The notes under the pieces are model-generated. The model searched no databases. It had not been told where the DNA came from and was given only the letters and a program-made list of their open reading frames with translations. Of a stretch of DNA of 64,000 bases, positions 47,068 through 56,291 are shown in pieces (the first letter of the stretch is position 1; every line of letters starts with the position of its first letter). The translations under genes and the position numbers were made by a program. Origin of the DNA: Pseudochryseolinea flava (GTDB lineage: Bacteria > Bacteroidota > Bacteroidia > Cytophagales > Cyclobacteriaceae); assembly GCF_003286915.1 (NCBI RefSeq), contig NZ_QMFY01000001.1, positions 620,001 to 684,000 of the forward strand, written 5' to 3'.

Positions 47068-49754
47068 TGAAGAAGTTTTTTTTTCTCCTCATTCTCCTAG
47101 TAATTACCGCTGACACGTGGGCGCAGTTTAGAAAAAGCCGCGGAAATGACCGCGCCGCTTCCGAAAACGGACTTAACTATGCCAGTCCAGCAGAATATAC
47201 AATTGCTGCCATTGAAGTCACAGGACTGAACGTTCTCGACAAGAACGCGATGATCTCACTCACCGGTCTCAAGGTTGGTGACAAAATAAAAATACCCGGA
47301 GACGCTATCACGCAAGCCATCCGCAATCTTTGGAAACACGGATTGGTGGGCGATGTAACGATCCAAGTAGATAAAGTGGAAGGCAGTGACGTGTACCTCA
47401 ACATCGTGTTAGCTGAACGCCCTCGTCTCACCGATTTTTTCTTCACCGGCATTAACAAATCACAAGAAAGCGGCCTCAAAGAAGATTTGACATTGATTCG
47501 TGGCAAAATTGTTAATGATGCCATGATCAGAAACACGGAACTCGCTGTGAAAAAATACTTCGTAAAAAAAGGCTTCTTGAATGCGGAAGTTAAAGTGCAT
47601 CAACAAAAAGACACACTGAACAAAGATGGCATCAGACTAAAAATTGCAGTGAATCCTAAATCGAAAGTGAAGATCAACGCAATTTCGTTTACCGGTAACG
47701 ATCATATCGACGACGCCAAGCTTAAGAAGAAAATGAAAGGGACACACGAACGCCCTAAGTTCTCGCTTCACCGTACGCTCATCACTGAATTGTTTACGAT
47801 GAATCATAAGGAGTTTGCAACTTCGTCGAAACCCGTAACATGGAAGGAAACCAAAGAATTTATCAACGATAATATTAAACTCAATCTTTTTGTCACCTCT
47901 AAGTTTGTACAAACCGACTACGAAGACGACAAAAACAAAGTCATTGAGTATTACAATTCGAAGGGATACCGCGATGCTGAGATTATCAGCGACACCATTT
48001 ACGCGCATGACAACAGAACCATCAACATCGATTTCAAAATCCATGAAGGCCCCAAATATTATTTCAGAAATATCATTTGGACTGGCAACTATATATACAC
48101 CGACAAACAACTTAACGCGGTGCTGGCGATCAATAAAGGCGACGTGTACAACAATGAGTTGATCCAGCGTAAAATTACATTCAATCCGAAAGGGCTCGAT
48201 ATAACAGGCCTTTACATGGACGATGGATATTTGTTCTTCCGAATCGTCCCTGTTGAAGTTGCTGTAGCCGGCGATTCCATCGATGTCGAGATGAGAATTT
48301 CAGAAGGAGAACAGGCTACGATCAATGAAGTGTCGATCACTGGAAATGATCGCACCAGCGACCACGTAATTCGCCGCGAACTAAGTACTGTTCCTGGGCA
48401 GAAATTTAGACGATCTGATATTATTCGAACGCAGCAGAAACTTGGCCAGCTCGGATACTTTGCGCCCGATAAAATTGGCCAAAATATGGTTCCTAATCCT
48501 GCCAACGGAACAGTAGATATCGAATGGCAAGTGGAGGAACAATCCAATGACCAGGTAGAATTATCTGGGGGCTGGGGAGGATATTACGGATTTGTAGGAA
48601 CGTTAGGACTTACGTTCAATAACTTTTCACTTCGAAACATTCCGCATTTTGAGAATTGGAAACCGCTTCCTGTTGGTGACGGTCAGAGGCTTTCTCTCCG
48701 CGCGCAAGCCAACGGTAGATCTTTCCAGAGCTATTCTTTCTCTTTCACGGAACCATGGCTTGGTGGCAGAAAACCACACTCACTTACAGTTAGCTTGAAC
48801 AGTTCCTTCCAGAGAAGTTTGTATACCACGCGCTCCAACCAGCGTTTACAAGTGCATAGCGTAACGGTTGGTCTTGGACGTCTTCTTGAGTGGCCAGACA
48901 ATTACTTCACGTTGACGAATTCTGTTTCATACGTGCGGTACATTCTTGACAATTGGTACTCCGGATTAGGTTATAACACGGGTGCATCAAATAGCGTTAC
49001 GTTCAACACAACACTTGCCCGTAATAGTATCGACAATCCAATGTATCCTTCGTCGGGATCGACTCTTTCATTAAGCTTAACGCTTACACCTCCACACTCA
49101 CTCTGGAGAGACGTTGATTACAATACAACGTCCGATGACCCCAATGCTAAAGCGGAAATCTATAAGTGGATTGAATATCATAAATGGATGTTCGATGCGA
49201 AATATTACCTTCCACTTGATAACAAGAAGAAACTTGTTCTCGAAGCAAAAGCACACTTCGGCTTTATCGGACAGTTCACAGGTAAAGCTGGTATTGGACC
49301 ATTTGAAAGATTCTACCTCGGTGGCGATGGTCTGGCCGGAGGATTTAATTCATTCTTGCTAGGACAAGAAGTAATTGGTCTCCGCGGCTACGAAAACAAT
49401 GTATTGACGCCACCTTACTTCGATGCTAGCCGAAACAGCGATGGTTCGGTTGTGGCCGGTGGTATTGTGTATGACAAATTAGGTCTCGAACTTAGATATC
49501 CAGTTACGACCGGAAATGCGGCAACGATTTATGGATTTGGATTTGTAGAAGCTGGTAATAACTGGAACAATTATGAGGACTTCAATCCGTTCAAGATGTA
49601 CAAATCAGCTGGTTTAGGTGCCAGAATCTTTATGCCTGCGTTTGGTCTTATCGGCTTGAACTGGGCTTACGGATTTGATCCTGTACCGCTGAATTCAAAC
49701 AGAGATGCTAGTGGCTCTCAGTTTCACTTTACTATCGGTCAGCAAATCAGATAA
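47067..49754 (+). CDS. bamA: Outer membrane protein assembly factor BamA
   Basis: An 895-residue protein with a signal peptide (cleavage near TWAQ), five POTRA domains (~45-460; e.g. YTIAAIEVTGLNVLDKNAMISLTGLKVGD and ATINEVSITGNDRTSDHVIRRELSTVPGQ), and a C-terminal Omp85 barrel. The barrel includes the loop-6 type motif region GGDGLAGGFNSFLLGQEVIGLRGYENN and ends FHFTIGQQIR. It is the core of the machine inserting beta-barrels into the outer membrane. The barrel does not end in an aromatic residue, as is often the case in this phylum. The adjacent Skp genes encode periplasmic chaperones for the same pathway. Confidence 0.95.
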   Translation: MKKFFFLLILLVITADTWAQFRKSRGNDRAASENGLNYASPAEYTIAAIEVTGLNVLDKNAMISLTGLKVGDKIKIPGDAITQAIRNLWKHGLVGDVTIQVDKVEGSDVYLNIVLAERPRLTDFFFTGINKSQESGLKEDLTLIRGKIVNDAMIRNTELAVKKYFVKKGFLNAEVKVHQQKDTLNKDGIRLKIAVNPKSKVKINAISFTGNDHIDDAKLKKKMKGTHERPKFSLHRTLITELFTMNHKEFATSSKPVTWKETKEFINDNIKLNLFVTSKFVQTDYEDDKNKVIEYYNSKGYRDAEIISDTIYAHDNRTINIDFKIHEGPKYYFRNIIWTGNYIYTDKQLNAVLAINKGDVYNNELIQRKITFNPKGLDITGLYMDDGYLFFRIVPVEVAVAGDSIDVEMRISEGEQATINEVSITGNDRTSDHVIRRELSTVPGQKFRRSDIIRTQQKLGQLGYFAPDKIGQNMVPNPANGTVDIEWQVEEQSNDQVELSGGWGGYYGFVGTLGLTFNNFSLRNIPHFENWKPLPVGDGQRLSLRAQANGRSFQSYSFSFTEPWLGGRKPHSLTVSLNSSFQRSLYTTRSNQRLQVHSVTVGLGRLLEWPDNYFTLTNSVSYVRYILDNWYSGLGYNTGASNSVTFNTTLARNSIDNPMYPSSGSTLSLSLTLTPPHSLWRDVDYNTTSDDPNAKAEIYKWIEYHKWMFDAKYYLPLDNKKKLVLEAKAHFGFIGQFTGKAGIGPFERFYLGGDGLAGGFNSFLLGQEVIGLRGYENNVLTPPYFDASRNSDGSVVAGGIVYDKLGLELRYPVTTGNAATIYGFGFVEAGNNWNNYEDFNPFKMYKSAGLGARIFMPAFGLIGLNWAYGFDPVPLNSNRDASGSQFHFTIGQQIR

Positions 49755-49756
49755 TT

Positions 49757-50293
49757 ATGCGGATCACGCTTATTACAATTTTTTTTCTCATTTTCGGCTC
49801 GACTTTTGTCAAAGCTCAGAGGTTCGGATACATCGATACCGACTTCATCTTGAACAAGATGCCTGAATACAAAAAGGCACAGGATGAGATCGGACAACTC
49901 TCTGCCGCATGGGAGAAAGAAATTCAGGAAATGTCGAAGAAGATTGAAGCGATGTATAGCACACTTCAGGCGGAACAGGTGCTTCTAACAGACGAAATGC
50001 GAAAGGAAAGAACTGCGCAAATCCAAAAGAAGGAAGCTGAACTGAAAGAGTATCAAAAGAAAGTTTTCGGATTTGGTGGATTGTTCTTTTTAAAAAAGCA
50101 GGAATTGATCAAACCAATCCAGGATAAAGTTTGGGATGCCGTGGATAAAGCAGCCAAGCAAAACAATCTCGCGATCGTATTCGACAAAGCTGGCGAGCTT
50201 GTAATGATTTACACAGACCCGCGCTACGACTACACAGATTTTGTGTTGGATGAGCTCGGTCTCGGAGATCCAAATGATAAGATTAAGAACTAA
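49757..50293 (+). CDS. OmpH/Skp family periplasmic chaperone (first copy)
   Basis: A 178-residue protein with a signal peptide (cleavage near VKAQ) and the Skp pattern RFGYIDTDFILNKMPEYKKAQDEIGQLSAAWEKEIQEMSKKIEAMY. A long helical hairpin follows, then the closing strand (LAIVFDKAGELVMIYTDPRYDYTDFVLDELGL). Skp trimers hold unfolded outer-membrane proteins. It starts 2 bases after bamA. Confidence 0.93.
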   Translation: MRITLITIFFLIFGSTFVKAQRFGYIDTDFILNKMPEYKKAQDEIGQLSAAWEKEIQEMSKKIEAMYSTLQAEQVLLTDEMRKERTAQIQKKEAELKEYQKKVFGFGGLFFLKKQELIKPIQDKVWDAVDKAAKQNNLAIVFDKAGELVMIYTDPRYDYTDFVLDELGLGDPNDKIKN

Positions 50294-50306
50294 ATTGAAT
50301 ATTGAA

Positions 50307-50876
50307 ATGAAAAAGTTAGTACTCGTGATGGTGTTCGCATGCAGCGCCATACTCTCCCAGGCACAGACAGCCCCTACGAAAATAGGTTATGCTGACATCG
50401 ACTACATTATGGGCGCGATGCCTGAGACAAAGCAGATTGAATCTGAATTGAATTCAACACAAACACAATTAAAAAATCAAATCGACGCAAAGTATGCTGA
50501 GTTCCAAAAGAAATATCAGGATTACAATGCAAACATCAATACGATGCTCGAAGCTGTGCGTGTGAACACCGAACGCGAACTTCAACAGTTACAACAAAAC
50601 TTAGAAAAGCTTCAGCAAGATGCGCAAGCAAGCATCCAAAAAAAGCAGCTTGATCTCACGAAACCTCTCTACGAAAAAATTGGAAAGGCGATTGAAGCTG
50701 TTGCTAAAGAGAATGGATATGCAATGGTGTTAACAGCGCAAGTGGGTGGCCTTGATGTGGTACTTTACGCTGACGACAGTACAATTGTATCAGATCTCGT
50801 ACTGAAGAAGTTAGGTGTAACACCTAAGCCAGCTGCAGCAGCCACGCCAGCAACAACTCCTGCCAAACCGAAATAG
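50307..50876 (+). CDS. OmpH/Skp family periplasmic chaperone (second copy)
   Basis: A 189-residue paralogue of the preceding protein: signal peptide (cleavage near SQAQ), KIGYADIDYIMGAMPETKQIESELNSTQTQLKNQIDAKYAEFQKKY, a helical hairpin rich in Gln, and an Ala/Pro/Thr-rich tail (PAAAATPATTPAKPK). I used the ATG at 50307, 13 bases after the first copy ends. A strong terminator closes the cluster. Confidence 0.93.
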   Translation: MKKLVLVMVFACSAILSQAQTAPTKIGYADIDYIMGAMPETKQIESELNSTQTQLKNQIDAKYAEFQKKYQDYNANINTMLEAVRVNTERELQQLQQNLEKLQQDAQASIQKKQLDLTKPLYEKIGKAIEAVAKENGYAMVLTAQVGGLDVVLYADDSTIVSDLVLKKLGVTPKPAAAATPATTPAKPK

Positions 50877-50896
50877 TTATTTCGAACGATAATATA

Positions 50897-50930
50897 AAAG
50901 GCTCCGATAACGGAGCCTTTTTCATTTTAA
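50897..50930. terminator. Bidirectional intrinsic terminator
   Basis: A perfect 10-bp stem AAAGGCTCCG/CGGAGCCTTT with an ATAA loop (50897-50920) and a T-tract. It ends the bamA-skp cluster and, on the other strand, the hpf transcript. Confidence 0.88.
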
Positions 50931-50948
50931 ATTATCTCATCTCGATCA

Positions 50949-51251
50949 TTAAGACCTTCCATTTCTTATTTTCGTTTTAAATTTTCGCAGCTGCATTTGT
51001 AATGCAGTTGCAGCGAGCCCAGTCGCTTCTTCAAACGAGCGCGCTTTTTCAGTGGCGAAGAGTAAACTTCCCGGCACACGCAGTTTAATTTCCACTGTTT
51101 TGTTTTCGATTCCCTCGTTGTTCAGCCTGAGAAAAACCTCACCGTCCACCACGCGGTCGTAAAAAGTATGGAGCTTATCCAGTTTCCTTTGAATAAAATC
51201 AATCAACTTCCTGTCCGCATCAAAATGGATGGATTGCACTTGTAACTTCAT
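50949..51251 (-). CDS. hpf: Ribosome hibernation promoting factor, short form (HPF/RaiA)
   Basis: A 100-residue protein with the HPF/YfiA fold: QVQSIHFDADRKLIDFIQRKLDKLHTFYDRVVDGEVFLRL, then strands and SFEEATGLAATALQMQLRKFKTK. It is the short form, lacking the C-terminal dimerisation domain. It binds the decoding centre of idle ribosomes. It follows xerC and rpsU on the same strand, an order common in the phylum. The 115-base gap to xerC contains only a TATGTTTA near -7 match. Confidence 0.92.
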   Translation of the reverse strand: MKLQVQSIHFDADRKLIDFIQRKLDKLHTFYDRVVDGEVFLRLNNEGIENKTVEIKLRVPGSLLFATEKARSFEEATGLAATALQMQLRKFKTKIRNGRS

Positions 51252-51366
51252 AGTCTTTAAATTTTAAGTTAAACATAAACAGTCTGGTAATTCATGACCT
51301 ACCAGTAGTCGACGTTAGTAATGTTACTTCATTGGCGTTTGTTTGTTACTTTGTTTAACGTAGGCA

Positions 51367-52242
51367 CTATGCCTTCGGATGAGCTTGATCGAAGGCTTTT
51401 TTTAATTTTTCGATTGAATTATGTGTATAGACTTGAGTCGCCGATAGACTACTATGGCCTAGCAAATCTTTTACTGCATTTATCTCCGCACCTTTATCAA
51501 GCAAGTGTGTTGCGTAGGTGTGCCGTAATACATGCGGGCTCTTTCTTGAGGCACTGGTCGATTGCAAATTTTCTTTCACAATCCGATAAATCATCATCGG
51601 ATAACACGGGTCACCTTTTTCGGTGACCAATAGGCATCCATGGTCACCAACCTGTACATCTCGATTACGAATTTCTAAATATGATTCAATTTGTTTTCTC
51701 AGTGAGATGGTAAATGGAATAACACGCTCCTTATTACGTTTCCCTAAAACACGTATTGTCCGATTGTCCAAATCAACATTCTGTTCGCGCAGATTGATCA
51801 ATTCTGATAAGCGGATACCGGTGCCATAAAAAAGCTCGAGTACCAGCTTTTCAGTTGCTCCAGTAAAGTCGAAAACGTGAGGGCTGTCCAACACCTTTTG
51901 CATTTCGGACTCCATGGCAAATGATGGGAGTCGTCTCGGCACTTTAAGAACCCTCACCTTCAGCATTGGATCCTTAGAAATATGTCCCTGGCGCATAAGG
52001 AATTTGTAGTAAGCACGGAGACAAGCAATTTTGCGGTTAACCGAAGCGGCGTCGAGTTTGGCTTCAACGAGCGAAACGATCCAAGCGCGAATTATTCCAA
52101 AGTCAGCTTGGTCTATTGTGTAGTCGGGAAATGTTTGGATTATAAATCTTTCAAATTGGCGGAGATCGGTGGCATACGCCACAACCGTGTTAGCGCTGAG
52201 ACGCTTTTCAGATTGAAGGTATTTCAGAAAGAAATCAATCAT
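51367..52242 (-). CDS. xerC: Tyrosine recombinase XerC/XerD-like
   Basis: A 291-residue site-specific recombinase. The N-terminal SAM-like domain is MIDFFLKYLQSEKRLSANTVVAYATDL. The catalytic residues are Arg in YGTGIRLSELINL, His-x-x-Arg in HVLRHTYATHLLDKGAEI, a further His in LLGHSSLSATQVY and the nucleophile Tyr in QVYTH. Length and arrangement are those of the chromosome-dimer resolvase rather than a mobile integrase. I used the ATG at 52242; a GTG at 52254 is four codons earlier. A rpsU terminator and a DnaA-box cluster lie between it and rpsU. Confidence 0.92.
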   Translation of the reverse strand: MIDFFLKYLQSEKRLSANTVVAYATDLRQFERFIIQTFPDYTIDQADFGIIRAWIVSLVEAKLDAASVNRKIACLRAYYKFLMRQGHISKDPMLKVRVLKVPRRLPSFAMESEMQKVLDSPHVFDFTGATEKLVLELFYGTGIRLSELINLREQNVDLDNRTIRVLGKRNKERVIPFTISLRKQIESYLEIRNRDVQVGDHGCLLVTEKGDPCYPMMIYRIVKENLQSTSASRKSPHVLRHTYATHLLDKGAEINAVKDLLGHSSLSATQVYTHNSIEKLKKAFDQAHPKA

Positions 52243-52275
52243 GCTACAACTCACATCCGGTTCGATAGCACAATG

Positions 52276-52313
52276 TAAAAATAAAATCCCCTAACGGGAA
52301 ACCGCAAGGGGAT
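52276..52313 (-). terminator. Intrinsic terminator of rpsU
   Basis: Minus strand stem ATCCCCT/AGGGGAT (52313-52307 with 52292-52286), with an inner CGG/CCG pairing, followed by TTTATTTTTA. It separates rpsU from xerC. Confidence 0.75.
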
Positions 52314-52314
52314 A

Positions 52315-52362
52315 TGTGGATAAAATGACGAAATATTGTGGACAACCCCGTGGTTATCCACA
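52315..52362. other. Cluster of three DnaA-box sequences
   Basis: TGTGGATAA (52315-52323, perfect box on the minus strand), TGTGGACAA (52337-52345, one mismatch, minus strand) and TTATCCACA (52354-52362, perfect, plus strand). The spacers are 13 and 8 bases. The last two also form an 11-bp hairpin with one mismatch and a CCGT loop (52336-52363). The cluster lies in the rpsU 3' untranslated region, just ahead of its terminator. It may be an origin, a DnaA-titrating site or a regulatory site. Confidence 0.6.
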
Positions 52363-52376
52363 ATACGTATAGCTTA

Positions 52377-52390
52377 TTTCAGTACTGAAA
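52377..52390. repeat. Perfect 14-base palindrome after the rpsU stop
   Basis: TTTCAGTACTGAAA is self-complementary. It lies one base beyond the rpsU stop codon and 14 bases from the last DnaA box. Confidence 0.5.
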
Positions 52391-52391
52391 A

Positions 52392-52589
52392 TTAACCGTT
52401 GTTGTGAAGAAGCTGCTGTTGTTCACGGTAAGCAGCACGGATAATCTGGTTTCTGCGTCTTACTGATGGCTTCTCAAATGCCGTACGTGAGCGCAATTCC
52501 TTCAAAATACCAGTTTTTTCGAACTTCTTCTTAAAACGCTTAAGCGCCTTATCAATTGATTCGTTCTCTTTTACGTTAACGATGATCAT
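52392..52589 (-). CDS. rpsU: 30S ribosomal protein S21
   Basis: A 65-residue basic protein: [35 protein letters not shown]...[17 protein letters not shown], the full S21 pattern. In Bacteroidota S21 sits near the anti-Shine-Dalgarno end of 16S rRNA, in a phylum that largely dispenses with Shine-Dalgarno sites. A strong promoter precedes it. Confidence 0.97.
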   Translation of the reverse strand: MIIVNVKENESIDKALKRFKKKFEKTGILKELRSRTAFEKPSVRRRNQIIRAAYREQQQLLHNNG

Positions 52590-52607
52590 AATTTTTCTTT
52601 AGGGCTG

Positions 52608-52639
52608 CAAATATAGGACGAAGGTTGTGATAATCCAAA
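52608..52639 (-). promoter_or_regulatory. Predicted rpsU promoter
   Basis: Minus strand: TTTG (complement of 52636-52639), 20 bases, TATATTTG (complement of 52608-52615), both exact. The -33 overlaps the last bases before the acyl-CoA dehydrogenase stop. Confidence 0.65.
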
Positions 52640-53809
52640 CTACTTTAATAAGCTTCTGGAAATTACCAGCTTCTGGATTTCAGAGGTGCCTTCTCCAATG
52701 GTGCAAAGTTTTGCATCGCGGTAGTATTTTTCTGCAGGGAAATCCTTGATATAACCATACCCGCCAAACACTTGAACAGCGTCGTTTGCAACCTCGACCG
52801 CTATTTCGGAAGCGTATAATTTTGCCATCGCAGATTCTTTTGTAACGCTTTTACCACGGTTCTTCAGGTCGCCAGCGCGTAGCGTCAACAGTTTAGCGGC
52901 TTCTACTTTCGTGGCCATCTCAGCCAACTTAAAGCTGATACCCTGAAACTTAGAAATAGCCTGGTTAAACTGCTCACGTTGCTGCGAGTAAGCCAGGGCT
53001 GCTTCATAAGCACCTTGCGCAATGCCTACGCTCAAAGCAGCGATTGAAATACGTCCGCCGTCAAGCACTTTCAACGCTTGGACAAATCCATCGCCCAGCG
53101 AACCTATCATCTGTGATTTGTGAACACGGCAGTCTGTGAAAATCAATTCCGCTGTTTCTGACGCACGCATGCCGAGTTTGTTTTCCTTCTTCCCAGATGT
53201 AAAACCAGGTGTGCCTTTTTCAATGATGAATGCCGTCATCCCATGTGAATCTCCCCGCTCTCCAGTACGCACGATCACAACAGCAACATTGCCCGACTTG
53301 CCATGCGTGATGAAATTCTTTGCTCCATTGATTACATAATAGTCTCCATCTTGCACGGCTACCGTACGCATATTTCCAGCATCGGAACCCGTATTGGGTT
53401 CTGTTAATCCCCACGCTCCGATCCACTCACCTGTTGCAAGTTTGGGAAGGTAATGTTGCTTTTGTTCCTCACTTGCAAACTGTAAAATGTGGTTTGTACA
53501 AAGGGAATTATGTGCGGCGAGTGATAGGCCAATAGAGCCATCAATTTTCGAGATGCCAATAATTGCAGTGATATACTCTAAGTATCCAAAACCTGATCCA
53601 CCGTAAGCTTCAGGAACAAGTACACCCATCAATCCAAGCTCCCCCATTTTCTTAAATACCTCCACTGGAAATTCCTGTGTTTCATCCCATTCCATCATCT
53701 TGGGTCGGATTTCTTTTTCACCAAAATCTTTTACCATTTGAGCGATCATTTTTTGGTTCTCGGTTTCATCGAAACCTATGTTGAGCGAGTCTTCGGCTAC
53801 CAGTTGCAT
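52640..53809 (-). CDS. Acyl-CoA dehydrogenase
   Basis: A 389-residue FAD enzyme of the short/branched-chain type, oxidising acyl-CoA to enoyl-CoA. Motifs: GVLVPEAYGGSGFGYLEYI, WGLTEPNTGSDAGNMRTVA (FAD/substrate loop), KNFITHGKSGNVAVV, GGRISIAALSVGIAQGAYEAALAYSQQREQF, AVQVFGGYGYIKDFPAEKYYRDAK and IGEGTSEIQKLVISR, where the Glu is the catalytic base. No beta-oxidation partners are adjacent. Confidence 0.95.
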   Translation of the reverse strand: MQLVAEDSLNIGFDETENQKMIAQMVKDFGEKEIRPKMMEWDETQEFPVEVFKKMGELGLMGVLVPEAYGGSGFGYLEYITAIIGISKIDGSIGLSLAAHNSLCTNHILQFASEEQKQHYLPKLATGEWIGAWGLTEPNTGSDAGNMRTVAVQDGDYYVINGAKNFITHGKSGNVAVVIVRTGERGDSHGMTAFIIEKGTPGFTSGKKENKLGMRASETAELIFTDCRVHKSQMIGSLGDGFVQALKVLDGGRISIAALSVGIAQGAYEAALAYSQQREQFNQAISKFQGISFKLAEMATKVEAAKLLTLRAGDLKNRGKSVTKESAMAKLYASEIAVEVANDAVQVFGGYGYIKDFPAEKYYRDAKLCTIGEGTSEIQKLVISRSLLK

Positions 53810-53834
53810 ACACTTTTGTTTTTTTGGAAGTCGA

Positions 53835-53865
53835 CAAAATTAACGAGTTAAATCGAAATAGCAAA
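53835..53865 (-). promoter_or_regulatory. Predicted acyl-CoA dehydrogenase promoter
   Basis: Minus strand: TTTG (complement of 53862-53865), 19 bases, TAATTTTG (complement of 53835-53842), both exact; leader about 22 bases. In the other direction, TAATTTCG (53940-53947) is a weaker -7 candidate for ugd. Confidence 0.6.
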
Positions 53866-53970
53866 CGAGTGTTAGTTTGTAGATAATAATATTGATGTCA
53901 GCCTGGCGTAAGAAATTACTGCAGTGTTAACAAAAATTATAATTTCGCAAGTTCTAAAACCCATCAATTC

Positions 53971-55284
53971 ATGAAAATAGCTGTAGTTGGCACTGGTTAC
54001 GTTGGTCTCGTAACCGGAACTTGTTTTGCAGAAACCGGAAACACCGTAACCTGCGTAGACATTGATCAGGAGAAAGTAAAAAAACTTCAAAATGGCAAAA
54101 TCACCATTTACGAACCTGGTCTAGAACAATTATTCGAACGTAACCTAAAACAGGGAAGACTAGCGTTCACAACCAATCTTAAAGAAGGTATTGAAGGTGC
54201 ACAAATCATTTTCCTTGCACTTCCTACGCCTCCCGGTGAAGACGGCTCTGCCGATTTAAAGTACATCCTCAAAGTGGCCGATGATCTCGGACCATTGCTT
54301 AAAGACTTCACTGTAATTGTCGACAAAAGTACAGTACCCGTCGGAACCGCCGACAAAGTTCGCGAGCGTGTAGCCAAAGGCGCTAAAGTTGAATTTGATG
54401 TTGTATCAAATCCTGAATTTTTGCGTGAAGGTGTGGCCGTTGAAGATTTTATGAAGCCAGATCGCGTGGTTATCGGAACAAACTCTGCACGTGGCCGCAA
54501 AGTAATGGAGCAGTTATATCAACCATTCGTACGTCAAGGCAACCCGATCATTTTTATGGATGAGCGTTCTGCCGAACTTACGAAATACGCTGCTAATGCT
54601 TTCCTTGCAACCAAAATTTCCTTCATGAACGAAATCGCCAACCTTTGTGAATCCGTTGGTGCGGACGTTGACTCTGTTCGTAAAGGTGTTGGTACGGATA
54701 GTCGAATCGGAAAACGTTTCTTGTTCCCGGGTATCGGATACGGTGGAAGCTGCTTCCCGAAAGATGTGCAAGCACTTGCGAAATCAAGTAGCGACGTTCA
54801 ATATGATTTCAAAATCTTGAAAGCCGTGATGGACGTAAACGCAGATCAAAAAACAAGATTGATCCCGCGCGTGAAAGAATACTTCAACAACAATTTGAAG
54901 GGCAAAACTATCGCTGTTTGGGGACTTTCTTTCAAGCCACATACCGATGATATTCGCGAAGCTCCGGCACTATACAATATAGATTTGCTTTTAGAAGCTG
55001 GCGCGACCGTGAAAGTGCACGATCCAGAAGGAATGGAAAATGTGAAGAAATTAGTGGGGTCGAAAATTCAATACTGCGAAACTCCTTATGAGGCAGCAGA
55101 AGGCGCAGATGCAGTCTTTATTGCTACAGAATGGCCTGAATTTAGAACACCAGACTTTGAAAAACTTTCTTCTTTGCTGAAAGCAAAAGTGATCTTCGAT
55201 GGCAGAAATCTCTATGACCTGTCGGTAATGAAAGAGCTTGGTTACGCTTATTATAGCATCGGAAGGGAGGTAGTCCATGGCTAA
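53971..55284 (+). CDS. ugd: UDP-glucose 6-dehydrogenase
   Basis: A 437-residue NAD enzyme oxidising UDP-glucose to UDP-glucuronate. It has the N-terminal [19 protein letters not shown], middle [16 protein letters not shown] and [23 protein letters not shown], the catalytic Cys in [18 protein letters not shown] (~257), and C-terminal [15 protein letters not shown]. The next gene overlaps by 8 bases and uses its product. GDP-mannose dehydrogenase is a less likely alternative, given the uxs neighbour. Confidence 0.95.
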   Translation: MKIAVVGTGYVGLVTGTCFAETGNTVTCVDIDQEKVKKLQNGKITIYEPGLEQLFERNLKQGRLAFTTNLKEGIEGAQIIFLALPTPPGEDGSADLKYILKVADDLGPLLKDFTVIVDKSTVPVGTADKVRERVAKGAKVEFDVVSNPEFLREGVAVEDFMKPDRVVIGTNSARGRKVMEQLYQPFVRQGNPIIFMDERSAELTKYAANAFLATKISFMNEIANLCESVGADVDSVRKGVGTDSRIGKRFLFPGIGYGGSCFPKDVQALAKSSSDVQYDFKILKAVMDVNADQKTRLIPRVKEYFNNNLKGKTIAVWGLSFKPHTDDIREAPALYNIDLLLEAGATVKVHDPEGMENVKKLVGSKIQYCETPYEAAEGADAVFIATEWPEFRTPDFEKLSSLLKAKVIFDGRNLYDLSVMKELGYAYYSIGREVVHG

Positions 55285-56266
55285 GCAACGCATTCTGATC
55301 ACAGGAGGAGCCGGCTTTCTCGGATCACATCTTTGCGACCGCTTTATCAAAGAGGGATTTCATGTTATCGCGATGGATAACCTGATTACAGGCGATCTTC
55401 GAAATATTGAACATCTTTTTAAACACCCTGATTTTGAATTCTATCACCATGACGTGTCGTCGTTTGTACACGTGCCTGGAGAGCTTCATTATATCCTGCA
55501 CTTCGCCTCACCCGCAAGTCCGATCGACTACTTGAAGATCCCTATTCAGACGCTGAAAGTGGGTTCGCTGGGAACACATAACCTATTAGGCCTCGCGCGC
55601 GCTAAGAAGGCGAGAATCCTGGTTGCTTCCACTTCCGAAGTGTACGGCGACCCTTTGGTTCATCCACAGGTAGAAGAATATTATGGTAATGTAAACCCAA
55701 TCGGTCCTCGCGGTGTCTATGATGAAGCAAAGCGCTTTCAAGAGGCGATCACAATGGCTTATCATACTTACCACAATGTCGATACACGGATCGTAAGAAT
55801 TTTCAATACTTACGGACCACGTATGCGCCTCAACGATGGTAGAGTATTGCCTGCATTTATCGGGCAAGCACTCCGTGGTGAAGACTTAACCGTATTCGGT
55901 GATGGATCTCAAACGCGCTCGTTTTGCTATGTCGACGACGAAGTGGACGGAATCTACAGACTCCTGATGTCCGACTATCACCTGCCAATGAACATTGGTA
56001 ATCCTGGTGAGATCACCATCAAGGAGTTCGCGGAAGAAATTGTTAAGCTCACGGGTACTAAACAAAAGATTGTTTACAAACCGCTGCCACAAGACGACCC
56101 GAAACAGCGTCAACCAAACATTACGAAAGCAAAAGAAATTCTAGGTTGGGAGCCAAAAGTGTCCCGGTCAGAAGGTTTGAAAATTACTTACGAGTATTTT
56201 AAATCTTTGCCGCAGGAAGTACTTTATCAGCGTGATCATAAGAATTTCGATAAATATATCCGTTAG
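55277..56266 (+). CDS. uxs: UDP-glucuronate decarboxylase (UDP-xylose synthase)
   Basis: A 329-residue short-chain dehydrogenase with the NAD loop [16 protein letters not shown], the UXS signatures [28 protein letters not shown] and [15 protein letters not shown], the active-site YDEAKR (Tyr ~144), and [22 protein letters not shown]. It converts UDP-glucuronate to UDP-xylose, consuming the Ugd product. Translation is coupled by overlap with ugd. Confidence 0.94.
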   Translation: MAKQRILITGGAGFLGSHLCDRFIKEGFHVIAMDNLITGDLRNIEHLFKHPDFEFYHHDVSSFVHVPGELHYILHFASPASPIDYLKIPIQTLKVGSLGTHNLLGLARAKKARILVASTSEVYGDPLVHPQVEEYYGNVNPIGPRGVYDEAKRFQEAITMAYHTYHNVDTRIVRIFNTYGPRMRLNDGRVLPAFIGQALRGEDLTVFGDGSQTRSFCYVDDEVDGIYRLLMSDYHLPMNIGNPGEITIKEFAEEIVKLTGTKQKIVYKPLPQDDPKQRQPNITKAKEILGWEPKVSRSEGLKITYEYFKSLPQEVLYQRDHKNFDKYIR

Positions 56267-56291
56267 AAATTTTTAACTCTACGTCAGGTAA

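Noticed and set aside
51367-52242. Tyrosine recombinase as sign of an integrated mobile element
   Set aside because: Length, motifs and the rpsU-xerC-hpf context are those of chromosomal XerC; no att repeats, excisionase or phage genes nearby.
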